Of a DNA stretch of 64,000 nucleotides, positions 27,846-37,241 are shown in pieces. How positions within the stretch are numbered: the stretch's first letter is position 1; each line of letters opens with the position of its first letter. The notes under the pieces were generated by a model, which saw only the letters and a program-made list of their open reading frames with translations, was not told where the DNA came from and searched no databases. The position numbers and the translations under genes were made by a program. This DNA comes from Alkanindiges illinoisensis (GTDB lineage Bacteria; Pseudomonadota; Gammaproteobacteria; Pseudomonadales; Moraxellaceae): the NCBI RefSeq assembly GCF_004377485.1, contig NZ_SNTY01000007.1, forward strand, positions 26,945 to 90,944. Direction: 5' to 3'.

Positions 27846-28901
27846 ATGAATAACTTACTTGCTACGCCAGCTTCTGGCCCGGATCAGATCAGCAGCGCCC
27901 CGGTCAACCATTCACAGCCCGGTAATGCACTACAACAACTGTGCCAGCTCACCACCGTTGTGGCTGATACCGGCGATTTAAATGCCATTAAACAATTTCG
28001 GCCATTGGATGCCACCACCAATCCATCACTAATTACTGCTGCGGCAAGCCTGCCAGAAAATACGCACCTGATTGAAGCGGCCTTTGAACAGGCTCGCCAA
28101 GAAGGCCTTGATGGTGAGCCGCTGCTCAATCGCACCATTGATATTTTAACGGTCAAGCTGGGGATTGAAATTTTAAAGCTGATTGATGGCCGTGTATCAA
28201 CCGAAGTAGATCCCAATTTTTCCTTTAATACTGAAGCTACCATTAGCCGCGCTCTTGAACTGATCAAGCTGTATGAAACGGAAGGCATTAATAAAGACCG
28301 GGTGCTGATCAAGATTGCCGCAACCTGGCAGGGCATTCAGGCTGCAAAATACCTGGAGGAACAGGGCATTCATTGTAACCTGACCCTGATTTTCAATTTG
28401 CATCAGGCATCTGCCTGTGCTGATGCAAAAGTCACTCTGATTTCGCCGTTTGTAGGCCGCATTCTGGACTGGTACAAGAAAAAGGAAAACCGTGATGCCT
28501 ACCCGATTGAACAAGACCCCGGTGTTAATTCGGTTAAACAGATTTACAACTACTACAAGCAGCATGGCTTAAAAACACAGGTGATGGGTGCCAGCTTTAG
28601 AAGTAGTGAACAGGTACTGGCACTGGCAGGCTGTGATTTACTCACCATTGCGCCGTCTATCCTGCAGGAACTCCAGCAGCGCCATGAACAAGTTCAGCCC
28701 CAGCTGTCTGAAGCACTGGCCCAACAAGCTGAACCGGTCGATTATGTAGAACTGGATGAAGGGCGTTTTGAAGAATTTTTAAACCGTGATGAAATGGCCT
28801 ATGCACTGTTACAGGCTGGTATTGATGGCTTTATCAAGGCACGCGACCAGCTCTCTCACCAGTTGCGCGAAAGTTTTGGCATTGGTGACATCAAGCCTTG
28901 A
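27846..28901 (+). CDS. tal: Transaldolase
   Basis: Moves a dihydroxyacetone unit between sugar phosphates in the non-oxidative pentose phosphate pathway. Class I aldolase fold of 351 residues; the Schiff-base lysine is Lys156 in VLIKIAATWQG, with DATTNPSLI near residue 55 and NLTLIF after the active site. The N-terminus is about 30 residues longer than E. coli TalB, poor in structure and Pro/Ser-rich; whether it is translated depends on the start at 27846, which has no strong ribosome site. A bidirectional terminator follows. rpiA, another pentose phosphate gene, is found at 50.5 kb. Confidence 0.96.
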   Translation: MNNLLATPASGPDQISSAPVNHSQPGNALQQLCQLTTVVADTGDLNAIKQFRPLDATTNPSLITAAASLPENTHLIEAAFEQARQEGLDGEPLLNRTIDILTVKLGIEILKLIDGRVSTEVDPNFSFNTEATISRALELIKLYETEGINKDRVLIKIAATWQGIQAAKYLEEQGIHCNLTLIFNLHQASACADAKVTLISPFVGRILDWYKKKENRDAYPIEQDPGVNSVKQIYNYYKQHGLKTQVMGASFRSSEQVLALAGCDLLTIAPSILQELQQRHEQVQPQLSEALAQQAEPVDYVELDEGRFEEFLNRDEMAYALLQAGIDGFIKARDQLSHQLRESFGIGDIKP

Positions 28902-28920
28902 TTTGCTCAAGCCAGACCAT

Positions 28921-28953
28921 AAAAAAAGACGCTCATTGACAGCGTCTTTTTTT
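28921..28953 (+). terminator. Bidirectional terminator between tal and the RDD gene
   Basis: AAAGACGCT (28925-28933), loop cattgac, AGCGTCTTT (28941-28949) with T-runs on both strands. It serves tal on the plus strand and the RDD gene on the minus strand. Confidence 0.85.
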
Positions 28954-28997
28954 GTACAGCCATTGGATAATGGTTAAAACCAGATTTTATAGCCGCC

Positions 28998-29468
28998 TTA
29001 TTCTTCCACCAACAGTGGCATCACATCCATGCCGTAGTCCCGTACCACCACGCTACCAGCCATTTTGTCATGCCAGCCCTGCTTTTTGCCATCAAAGGCA
29101 ATCCAGATAAATCCCAGGCCCAGCACAATGGTTGATGCAAAATAACCCAGATAACGAATGACAGACTGGTTTAGTGTAAGGGGTTGACCGGTTTTTTCAT
29201 CCAGCACTTTAAGCGAAAATAAAATCTTTCCCGGCGTTGCCTGCATTTTCAGCCAAAACCAGATGGTGGCCACAATTGGAAACAGCCACGAAATAATCAC
29301 CTCACCCAAACCCAGAAATTCACCACTTTGTGCCGCTTGCCAGTATGTGTCAAAGCCATAATATATAATCAGCAACGGAATGGTAATGAGCACCATCAAT
29401 AGCGTATCAACCAGTGATGCCCCAAGTCTTATCCAGAACCCTGCATATTCATAACGCCCAGTCATCAT
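28998..29468 (-). CDS. RDD family membrane protein
   Basis: A 156-residue integral membrane protein of the RDD family (PF06271), named for an Arg and two Asp in the first helix: here AGFWIRLGASLVDTLL. There are about four membrane segments and the typical TPGKILFSLKVLDEKTG middle loop and YLGYFASTI-containing region. Members occur as transport accessories or Na+/H+ antiporter-like proteins, but most have no known role. It is divergent from the BenE-like gene, with 44 bases between them. Confidence 0.9.
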   Translation of the reverse strand: MMTGRYEYAGFWIRLGASLVDTLLMVLITIPLLIIYYGFDTYWQAAQSGEFLGLGEVIISWLFPIVATIWFWLKMQATPGKILFSLKVLDEKTGQPLTLNQSVIRYLGYFASTIVLGLGFIWIAFDGKKQGWHDKMAGSVVVRDYGMDVMPLLVEE

Positions 29469-29512
29469 TGTTTTCCTGTATTTGTCCCTGTTGAGCCTGA
29501 CAAAATTATGCG

Positions 29513-30727
29513 ATGATTGCGCCTTGTTTTGAAACAGATATTTGTTATTTGATGCCTTATTTTTCCCTGTTCAAGGATGTTTCCCTATCTGCACTGGTGG
29601 CCGGATTTGTGACGGTACTGGTGGGTTTTACCAGCTCAGCCGTACTGGTGTTTCAGGCCGCGCAAGGTTTTGCAGCCACCCCGGAGCAAATGGGATCATG
29701 GCTATGGGCTCTGGGGGTGGGCATTGGTGTTTCCGGCATGTTGCTATCGCTATATTATAAAATTCCAGTAGCGACGGCATGGTCTACGCCGGGGGCTGCC
29801 ATTTTAATTGCCGGGGCCAATGGATTTAATATTCATCAGGCCGTGGGCGCTTTTTTGCTTGCAGGCATTTTCGTTGCCATTGCAGGCTTTACCGGCTGGT
29901 TTGAACGTGCCTTAAAACACATTCCGGTGAGCCTTGCCGCTGCCATGCTTGCAGGTATTTTGCTGCAATTTGGCTTAAATGTATTTACAGCACTGCAAGA
30001 TAATTCGATGCTGGTGTTGTCCATGCTACTGGTTTATCTGTTGGCCAAGCGCCTGATGCCACGCTATGCCATTTTACTGGCGCTATTGGCAGGTCTGGTC
30101 ATTAGCCTGATGCAGGGTGAGCTGCACAGTACCCAGGTTTCTTTACGACTCACCCAGCCTGTCTGGATTTCACCACAATGGTCAATGCAGTCCATCATTA
30201 GTCTGGCGTTGCCCCTGTTTGTAGTGACCATGGCATCACAAAACCTGCCTGGCATTGCTATGATTCAGGCGGCTGGTTACCGCTCACCCACCTCATCGGT
30301 GGTAGGCTGGACAGGGACCACCACTACCCTGCTGGCACCATTTGGGGCATTTGCCATTAATCTGGCGGCCATTAGCGCTGCCATTTCATTAGGCCCAGAA
30401 GCCCATGCCAATCCAGCCAGACGCTATGTGGCTGCAGTATCTGCCGGTTTTTTCTACCTGCTGATTGGGCTATTTGGCGCCACAGTGACCACGCTGTTCA
30501 TGGCCTTTCCAAAAGCACTGGTGCTGGCCATTGCCGGGCTTGCGTTATTTGGAACTATTGCTTCCAGCCTGTCCAGTGCACTGTCTGTAGAGCGTGAACG
30601 TGAAGCTGCGCTAGTTACTTTTCTGGTCACCGCTTCTGGTCTGACACTGGCAGGCATTGGTTCAGCGTTCTGGGGTTTGGTGGCTGGTATTGTTAGCCTG
30701 TTAATCTTAAATACAGGCAAGCGTTAA
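29513..30727 (+). CDS. Benzoate/H+ symporter family (BenE-like) transporter
   Basis: A 404-residue inner-membrane transporter with about 12 hydrophobic segments. The opening SLSALVAGFVTVLVGFTSS, TAWSTPGAAIL and the repeated Gly/Ala helices match the BenE family (PF03594), proton symporters for benzoate and related aromatic acids. No ben or cat genes are nearby, so the substrate is open. The start is uncertain: the ATG at 29513 and one at 29552 (removing 13 residues) both lack a clear ribosome site, and homologues fit the shorter form better. Confidence 0.85.
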   Translation: MIAPCFETDICYLMPYFSLFKDVSLSALVAGFVTVLVGFTSSAVLVFQAAQGFAATPEQMGSWLWALGVGIGVSGMLLSLYYKIPVATAWSTPGAAILIAGANGFNIHQAVGAFLLAGIFVAIAGFTGWFERALKHIPVSLAAAMLAGILLQFGLNVFTALQDNSMLVLSMLLVYLLAKRLMPRYAILLALLAGLVISLMQGELHSTQVSLRLTQPVWISPQWSMQSIISLALPLFVVTMASQNLPGIAMIQAAGYRSPTSSVVGWTGTTTTLLAPFGAFAINLAAISAAISLGPEAHANPARRYVAAVSAGFFYLLIGLFGATVTTLFMAFPKALVLAIAGLALFGTIASSLSSALSVEREREAALVTFLVTASGLTLAGIGSAFWGLVAGIVSLLILNTGKR

Positions 30728-30829
30728 AGCATTCATAGGTTTTATTGAAAAAATAACATAGGGCTTTTAACGGTCAGGCTGCCTTCTAACCAGATTGGTT
30801 TGTATCATCTCTGGTGGATGAAAATGTAT

Positions 30830-32047
30830 TTAGCCAGATTGTTTTTCTACCAAGAACACCTGCCGGAACAGAATGCATAACGCATAAAAAATACCAATGG
30901 CCAGCGTGGCATAGCCAATATTTCCCCATAAGGGAAACAGTAAAATTAGTAAAACCGTCAGAGGATGCCAGAGTTTGCGCCAGCCGTGATCTGTTTGCAG
31001 GTCATGAATTAACCACACTACCAAACTATAAATACTTAACGGAATAGCAATTGCATACTCAGCCTGCTGGTTGCTGATTTTTGCATGGCCAGTAATCACC
31101 TCGACGCCGACGGCAAGACCCGCCCCAATTGCTGCAATACTCAAGAAAATAAAAAAATGGCCATAGCCCCAGTAAAATGCTTTTTTTGAGCTAGTCAGTA
31201 CCTCAGGAGCCTCACGGTCAAAATAGCTCCACCAGATGCTAAACATCATGATCATGCCACCAATCATCAGGCAAATTAGCGGCCTATCTACATTAATTTT
31301 GGGGTCAGCAATGGCCGTGTGAATGGCCGTAAACGAAGCCATGATGGTTTCACCCAATACAATAATGGTTAACAGGCCATAACGCTCGGCAATATGCTCG
31401 GCGTGCCAGGTGGTGGCATTGGCTTTTTCAGCCCAGATCGGCACGCACAGCTCCATTAATGCCAGTGCCACAAACTCAAGCTGGGTAAACGTGACCAGTT
31501 TGAACTGATAAAAAATCCAGCCAATTTGCACCAGCACAATACCCTTGGCATAGCGAAATGCTGTTTTACGATGCTTGGGATCGGAAAAACCAGCACGCAG
31601 CCACTGGATTACGAGTCCAAAACGCATGATCAGGTAGCCCAGTACACAAACTGAAAAATCATGCTTAGTGAATACCTGATTCACCCCGGCAGCCAGCACC
31701 AGTGAACCAATCATTTGCATAAAGGTAATCATTCGGTAGGCAATGTCATCATTGTCATAGGCCGAGGCAAACCAGGTAAAATTCATCCAAGCCCACCAGA
31801 TGGTAAAAAACACCATAAAATATAAGGGCAGGACTTCTGAAAAATGATGCTCACTTAAGCCATGGTGCAACTGGCTACTGGCAATTGAAACCGCAACCAC
31901 AAACACCAGATCAAACAGCAGCTCCAGTGGTGTCGCCCCGCGATCCTGCTCAGAAGGCTGCCGGGGACGCATTGCTTTTAGCCAGGCATGTGATGTTTTC
32001 TCAATTTCAACTTCATAGTCCTGCTGGCTATGGCTATTATTCGACAT
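30830..32047 (-). CDS. LtrA family (low temperature requirement protein A) membrane protein
   Basis: A 405-residue protein with about ten membrane segments. The family-defining start is present: ATPLELLFDLVFVVAVS, followed by TIWWAWMNFTWFASAYDNDD, a close match to PF06772. LtrA was first found as needed by Listeria for growth at low temperature; biochemical function is unknown. The N-terminal 35 residues are polar and probably cytoplasmic. It stands alone between the convergent BenE-like gene and pepN. Confidence 0.9.
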   Translation of the reverse strand: MSNNSHSQQDYEVEIEKTSHAWLKAMRPRQPSEQDRGATPLELLFDLVFVVAVSIASSQLHHGLSEHHFSEVLPLYFMVFFTIWWAWMNFTWFASAYDNDDIAYRMITFMQMIGSLVLAAGVNQVFTKHDFSVCVLGYLIMRFGLVIQWLRAGFSDPKHRKTAFRYAKGIVLVQIGWIFYQFKLVTFTQLEFVALALMELCVPIWAEKANATTWHAEHIAERYGLLTIIVLGETIMASFTAIHTAIADPKINVDRPLICLMIGGMIMMFSIWWSYFDREAPEVLTSSKKAFYWGYGHFFIFLSIAAIGAGLAVGVEVITGHAKISNQQAEYAIAIPLSIYSLVVWLIHDLQTDHGWRKLWHPLTVLLILLFPLWGNIGYATLAIGIFYALCILFRQVFLVEKQSG

Positions 32048-32145
32048 AAATAATCTTCAATTCTTTAATTTATGCCTTTGAAGATAAACTGGACACTATT
32101 TCAGATGTCGTTGAATTCTTGTAGTAATATGAAAAGTTGCTGTAT

Positions 32146-32175
32146 AAAAAAGCTTATGCCGAAACATAAGCTTTT
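32146..32175 (-). terminator. Rho-independent terminator of pepN
   Basis: Read on the minus strand: AAAAGCTTATG, loop tttcgg, CATAAGCTTTT and more T. An 11-bp perfect stem starting about 40 bases after the pepN stop. Confidence 0.8.
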
Positions 32176-32211
32176 AATAAATTTAGCACTCAGGTTATTT
32201 AAATCAAAACC

Positions 32212-34845
32212 CTAACCTGCCTTAAGCACATTATTTAAGGTTTCACACACGCTGGTTGAGTTCACCTCACCTTTAAGCCCTTGCAGGATATTTTTAGCTT
32301 CGCTGCGTAAGGGTTCCTTTAAGGTATACCAGCGGCTCAGGAACTGTAAAATCCGCGAACCCAGCACTGGATTTTGCTGATCCAGCCGTTTGGCAATTTC
32401 GGTATAAAACTGCATGCCTTCAGTGGTCCAGACCAATACAGGATTACCTGAAAAATTACCTGTCACTGAACGAATACGGTTTGGTGTACCCCAGTCAAAC
32501 TCAGGATGCTCCATCAGCTCGCGTGCTACTTGCACACTCCCTTGCGGGTTACCAGCCTGCACCGCAAACCATTGATCCAGTGCCAGGTCTTCATGTTTAA
32601 AACGCTTGTAAAAATCATCCAGCTTATCCTGTGCGTTGTTTGCCTTATTCCATACCAGATGGCGTAATGCGCCCAGACGCTCGGTCATGCACACCGCATT
32701 GTCATACTGCTCGCTTGCCCAGTCCAGCGCACCTTCAACACCAGCACGAATGGCAAAACCCAGTACCATATTGCGATAGGCACGCTTGCCCATTTCCACA
32801 CTATTATCTTTAAATTCCACAATCGGCAGTGACTGATAAGCGTCCGCCCAGTAGTCTTTTAATCTGTCTGCCAGTGCATTTAGAACAGCATCACGTTTTT
32901 GATGCACGACAGCCGGGTCATACTCCTGATCAATGCGGCTAGCCAGATAATTCTCTGAAGGAATATCCAGTAAACGGGTGGCCAGTAGCGCATCGTCTTT
33001 GGCCACTTGCGGCAGCGCTTTGGCAATGGCGTTCAGGTAAACAGCGGGGTTATGATCCTGCAATAAAACCCGCTCCAGCAGCATCTGCGCTGCTTGCCAC
33101 TGGTTAAATCCATTGGTTTCATGCTCCAGCAGGAATGCCAGATCTTCATCACTATAATCAAAATCCAGCAATACGGGCGCAGAAAAATTACGCAACAGTG
33201 ACACTACGGGTTCTGCATTCACCTGCTCAAACACAACGGTCTGTTCTGCCTGATCCAGCACAAAGATGCCATCTTTAATGTTGTTTTCAGCCACTTCACT
33301 TTGTTTAAGCACGGTACTGTTTAAGGTTAGCTGCTCGCCAGTTTCCTTATCAAACAGTGCAACGCCAACAGGAATTGGCAATGGCTGCGGTTCCGGATAA
33401 TTATGACGTTTTGCTGTACTCTGACTCAGGGTTAAAGTATAGGTTTTAGCATCGGCATCGTAACTGCCCCTGCCTTTGACACAAGGGGTGCCCGGCTGGC
33501 TATACCACGGCAGGAAATTGCGCAGATCCACACCCGAGCCATCACTTAAGCTGTCTACCAAATCCTCAACAGTAACCGCTTGTCCATCGTGGCGACGGAA
33601 ATATTCATCAGTGCCCTGACGGAACTTTTCTGGCCCCAGCAGATTGGCCATCATGCGGGCAATTTCCGCACCCTTGTCATACACCGTAGCCGTATAAAAA
33701 TTATTAATTTCCACAAAATGATCAGGACGCGGCGGATGTGACAGTGGCCCGGCGTCTTCTGCAAACTGTACCGATTTCAGACTGGACACATCATCAATGC
33801 GCTGTACGGCTGGAGATTGCAGGGTGGTCGAAAAACTCTGGTCACGAAATACGGTAAAGCCTTCTTTTAAGCACAACTGGAACCAGTCCCGACAAGTAAT
33901 CCGGTTGCCAGTCCAGTTATGAAAATATTCATGGGCAATGGTAGATTTCACATAAAACATGGCTGGGTCGGTAGTCACTTCTGGATCAGCCAGCACACAC
34001 ACAGTATTGAAAATATTCAGTCCCTTGTTTTCCATCGCGCCCATGTTGAACTGGCTTACCGCCACAATCATGTAATTATCCAGATCATAGGGACGGCCAT
34101 ACACGTCTTCATCCCATTTCATGGAATCCTTAAGCGCCTGCATGGCCACATGACACTTAGGTAAATCCTGTGCCAGCGCATAAATTTCCAGCGAAACATG
34201 ACGCCCTTCCATTGTGGTAAAGCTGTCTTTTAAAACCGCCAGATCACCAATTACTGCTGCAAACAGATAGCTTGGTTTTTTGGTCGGATCATGCCAGACG
34301 GCAAAATGACGGTTGTCGCTTAACTCACCTTTTTCCACCAGATTGCCATTGGCCAGCAAGGTTGGGTATTTTTTATCAGCTTCAATACGGGTGGTAAACA
34401 CCGTTAGGATGTCCGGACGATCAGGGAAAAAGGTAATCTTGCGGAAGCCTTCCGGTTCGTTCTGGGTCACAAACAGATTGCCTGCCTGATATAGTCCTTC
34501 CAGTTGCGTATTGCTTTCTGGATGAATCTTAACGCTAATTGCAAATTCTGCCTGATCTGGCGCATTTTTAATAATGAGCTGTTCAGGATCAATCTCATAA
34601 TCCTGAGGCGTTAAGGCATTGCCATTGAGACTAATGTTCAATAGTTCCAGATCACGACCACACAAGATCAAGTCACCGCTAGTTAAACGCTGCATCACCA
34701 GTTTACTATGCACCAGTGTATGATCATCAAAAACCTGAATGGATAAATCAATGCTCAGCACCTCGAAACTTGGCGGAGTGTAATCCTTCAGGTAAATGGT
34801 TTGATGGCTGTTTTCATTTAGCTCTGGATTAACTGCAATATTCAT
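32212..34845 (-). CDS. pepN: Aminopeptidase N (M1 family)
   Basis: Zinc aminopeptidase that removes N-terminal residues from peptides in the cytoplasm, the main general aminopeptidase of Gammaproteobacteria. Shows the exopeptidase motif GAMEN (269-273), zinc site HEYFH (305-309) with the third ligand Glu328 in LKEGFTVF, and the C-terminal helical superhelix typical of PepN. The 877-residue length is the same as in E. coli (870). The N-terminal beta domain is intact. The ribosome site (aaggatttttaa) is acceptable. A 380-base gap separates it from the divergently read methyltransferase gene. Confidence 0.98.
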   Translation of the reverse strand: MNIAVNPELNENSHQTIYLKDYTPPSFEVLSIDLSIQVFDDHTLVHSKLVMQRLTSGDLILCGRDLELLNISLNGNALTPQDYEIDPEQLIIKNAPDQAEFAISVKIHPESNTQLEGLYQAGNLFVTQNEPEGFRKITFFPDRPDILTVFTTRIEADKKYPTLLANGNLVEKGELSDNRHFAVWHDPTKKPSYLFAAVIGDLAVLKDSFTTMEGRHVSLEIYALAQDLPKCHVAMQALKDSMKWDEDVYGRPYDLDNYMIVAVSQFNMGAMENKGLNIFNTVCVLADPEVTTDPAMFYVKSTIAHEYFHNWTGNRITCRDWFQLCLKEGFTVFRDQSFSTTLQSPAVQRIDDVSSLKSVQFAEDAGPLSHPPRPDHFVEINNFYTATVYDKGAEIARMMANLLGPEKFRQGTDEYFRRHDGQAVTVEDLVDSLSDGSGVDLRNFLPWYSQPGTPCVKGRGSYDADAKTYTLTLSQSTAKRHNYPEPQPLPIPVGVALFDKETGEQLTLNSTVLKQSEVAENNIKDGIFVLDQAEQTVVFEQVNAEPVVSLLRNFSAPVLLDFDYSDEDLAFLLEHETNGFNQWQAAQMLLERVLLQDHNPAVYLNAIAKALPQVAKDDALLATRLLDIPSENYLASRIDQEYDPAVVHQKRDAVLNALADRLKDYWADAYQSLPIVEFKDNSVEMGKRAYRNMVLGFAIRAGVEGALDWASEQYDNAVCMTERLGALRHLVWNKANNAQDKLDDFYKRFKHEDLALDQWFAVQAGNPQGSVQVARELMEHPEFDWGTPNRIRSVTGNFSGNPVLVWTTEGMQFYTEIAKRLDQQNPVLGSRILQFLSRWYTLKEPLRSEAKNILQGLKGEVNSTSVCETLNNVLKAG

Positions 34846-35225
34846 TTAAAAATCCTTATTTGGCATTTTACCAATGGAAAATATGGGAAAAATATAGCGC
34901 CACTGGTCTTGTTTGTAGAGGGTATAAACCGATACTTGAGGTTAAGTTTTGTGAATACAATCAAGGTCGCTGTTCTTTAGCCCAAATTATGAACATACGC
35001 CTTCAGGTTACCTGTTTCTAATAACATCTACGTGTTTTAAGTTACCCAAAACCGCCCCTAGTCATCAGTAGAATTTGCTTATCTTTGCACCACGCTCCCT
35101 GCACTATTGATAAATTACATAAGCATACGCGGTTTTGCAAAACCCCTCTGGTGCCCATGCTTAAATGGCTTATCGTTATACAGTAACTACTCATTGTTGA
35201 TTCAATTTAAGGCTGGGCTTCAGTC
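34846..35225. other. Intergenic region between pepN and a methyltransferase
   Basis: 380 bases between divergent genes. It must contain both promoters, but none is convincing by eye. One perfect 14-base palindrome, GGTTTTGCAAAACC at 35131-35144, could be a regulator site. No coding stretch seen. Confidence 0.45.
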
Positions 35226-36026
35226 ATGACAACTTCTAGCGACTCTTTTTCTGCTGTGCATCCTACCGCAGCATCAGGCTTTGAAACAGGCGCACCAGTT
35301 TATCGACAGGGTCGTCCTGATTATCCCGTACAAACTCAGGCATGGCTGGCAGATACGCTTGGCATTGATGCCAGCAGCACTGTTATTGATCTGGGATCGG
35401 GTACAGGTAAATTTTTACCCCAGCTTTTGTCCTTAACGACTCAGATTCATGCCGTAGAACCTTCACCTGGCATGCTGGAACAATTGCGCCAGCAGTTTCC
35501 ACAGGTCAATGCCCATCAGGCTTCTGCAGCCAGTCTTCCATTTGAGGACCACAGTATTGATGCGGTGATTTGTGCCCAATCCTTTCACTGGTTTGCCAAC
35601 CAGCAATCACTGGATGAAATTGCACGCGTGCTTAAGCCCAACGGCAAGCTTGGACTCATCTGGAACAGTCGCGATGATTCAGTGGACTGGGTTGCGCGTA
35701 TGGTGCAACTGATTAATACCTATGAAAATGACACGCCGCGCCATCAATCCGGTGAGTGGAAAAAAGTGCTGGAAGATTCTATTTTTCGCATGAAAGACCA
35801 GACCATTTTTCATCATGAGCATCAGGGCAGTATTCAGGATGTGATCATTAACCGGGCACTTTCTACCAGTTTTATTGCCCAACTGGATGAAAACCAGCAG
35901 CATCATTTTCTGGATGAACTAAAAATCCTGCTTTTTCCGGATATTAAACTGGACGACAAAGAAGCAATCATTCGCGTGCCCTATCGCACTCATGCCTACG
36001 CCTTTGAAAAAATGCCTCAGGATTAA
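35226..36026 (+). CDS. Class I SAM-dependent methyltransferase
   Basis: A 266-residue Methyltransf_11 type enzyme. SAM site: VIDLGSGTGKFLPQL (motif I) about residues 54-68, then HAVEPSPGMLEQL, SAASLPFEDHSIDAVICAQSFHWF and ARVLKPNGKLGLIWNSRDD. The N-terminus FETGAPVYRQGRPDYP is typical of a family related to yeast CRG1/TMT1 (trans-aconitate methyltransferase) and widespread bacterial proteins. Substrate unknown. It seems to be a single gene; the next gene is convergent 30 bases away. Confidence 0.9.
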   Translation: MTTSSDSFSAVHPTAASGFETGAPVYRQGRPDYPVQTQAWLADTLGIDASSTVIDLGSGTGKFLPQLLSLTTQIHAVEPSPGMLEQLRQQFPQVNAHQASAASLPFEDHSIDAVICAQSFHWFANQQSLDEIARVLKPNGKLGLIWNSRDDSVDWVARMVQLINTYENDTPRHQSGEWKKVLEDSIFRMKDQTIFHHEHQGSIQDVIINRALSTSFIAQLDENQQHHFLDELKILLFPDIKLDDKEAIIRVPYRTHAYAFEKMPQD

Positions 36027-36056
36027 TACCCAAAAATATTTTCAGGATGAAAAAAT

Positions 36057-36839
36057 CTAAATAAAGCGATCCAGCACATAGGTTTTAAACCAGCCGGGTA
36101 CTTGAGCTGATTTTATTTCCAGTTCCTTGCCCTCGGTAATTTCAGCAATAAAGCTATGCTGTTCCACCAAGCCAGTTTTATCCAGCACCGCAAGCCTGTC
36201 AAAAACCGCTGAGTTGTCAAATATATAGGCACGATTGCTGTAGTTGATAGCATCTATCAGGTGATGCAGGGTTTTATAATAACGGGAACGGATTTTATCT
36301 TCCGGCACTGGATGCCCACCAGTTTGGACGCGGTAATTAACACGCGAAATATTAATTTCTGGGTCAGCCGTCGCCACAAAATACAGATAGGTACGATAAC
36401 CTAGCGCTTGTGCCCGTGCCAGAAAACGCACCTTGTCTTTGGACGACATCACGGTTTCAAAGGTAAAAGACGCCTGATGCTTAAGGCATTGAAGGCGCAA
36501 GAATTCCACCAGCACCGAGGCAAAATAAGAATTAAACTGAATCTGGCTAAAATCAAGCGCGGTGTGATGACTAATTTTAATCAGGGGAATTACTGCGGTT
36601 AGTCCGGCACTGGCCAGAAAATCAGACTGCGTAAAATGGGCAATCAACTCACGGGCCTGTATGTCAAACGGATAATCCGCCAGTTCAAAAATAGGGTTTT
36701 GCCTGATTTGTTTTTCGATGTCGTCAGCATTTAAGTAAATGCCTAAAAGTTTTGGGTGCAGGACTTCCTTGATGACGGTACTTTTTCCTCAACCATTTGG
36801 CCCGGCAAACATACGCAATCGCGGAATCATGGCGTTCAT
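36057..36839 (-). pseudogene. Zeta-toxin-like P-loop kinase interrupted by a stop in the Walker A motif
   Basis: Reading from the ATG at 36839, 8 bases after the stop of the small upstream gene, the frame gives LRMFAGPNG, then TGA at 36789-36791, then GKSTVIKEVLHPKLLGIYLN and continues unbroken to 36057. The expected sequence is GPNGSGKST, so one base change (TCA to TGA) destroys the P-loop codon. The rest matches the zeta toxin/AAA_33 kinase family: FETVMSS, YFVATADPEINISRVNYRV, TGGHPVPEDKIRSRYY. The whole frame is about 260 codons. The part after the stop could still be made from a TTG at 36647 (196 residues) but without a P-loop. Sequencing error is a possible alternative. Confidence 0.8.
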
Positions 36840-36847
36840 GTACTTAT

Positions 36848-37078
36848 TCAGACACGGCTAAATTTTTGCCCAATCGTAAAATGCAGCGGTTGTTCAATTT
36901 CTTTCACCAGTGATTCATGGCCGTAGGCATCAATTTCTACCAGTTGACCCTGGCGGGCAATCATTACGCGGCTACCACGCGCCAATGCAGCCTGCTGGGC
37001 TTTTTTTAGTGCTTCGCGGGCATGCTGCGGAATTTCTTCTTCAAAATGACGCAGCTCTTTTTCAGTGATCTGACTCAT
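36848..37078 (-). CDS. Small protein upstream of the zeta-like kinase, possible antitoxin partner
   Basis: A 76-residue, mostly helical, charged protein (KELRHFEEEIPQHAREALKK, then AALARGSRVMIARQGQLVEI). It ends 8 bases before the kinase start, an arrangement common in toxin-antitoxin and kinase pairs. Proteins of similar sequence regularly precede zeta-like kinases in Proteobacteria, so a partner or antitoxin role is likely but not shown. No DNA-binding domain is evident. The P-loop partner is broken here, so this protein may be a left-over. Confidence 0.7.
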   Translation of the reverse strand: MSQITEKELRHFEEEIPQHAREALKKAQQAALARGSRVMIARQGQLVEIDAYGHESLVKEIEQPLHFTIGQKFSRV

Positions 37079-37241
37079 TCAGGTACTCTCCACTTGTACA
37101 GTGATGTAGCGTGCAATCAAACATCAACTGGCTTATTTAACACAGTCAACAAGTCCAGCCGCCTTTACTATAGCACAAAAATACAGCACGAATTTCTGGC
37201 GGTGTTTAGGCAGCTAATCAACACTTTTAACCCGATGAATA

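Noticed and set aside
36780..36800. Reading the TGA in the kinase P-loop as selenocysteine.
   Set aside because: No selenoprotein of this family is known to me and no obvious insertion element hairpin follows; a nonsense change or error is simpler. Not tested by folding.
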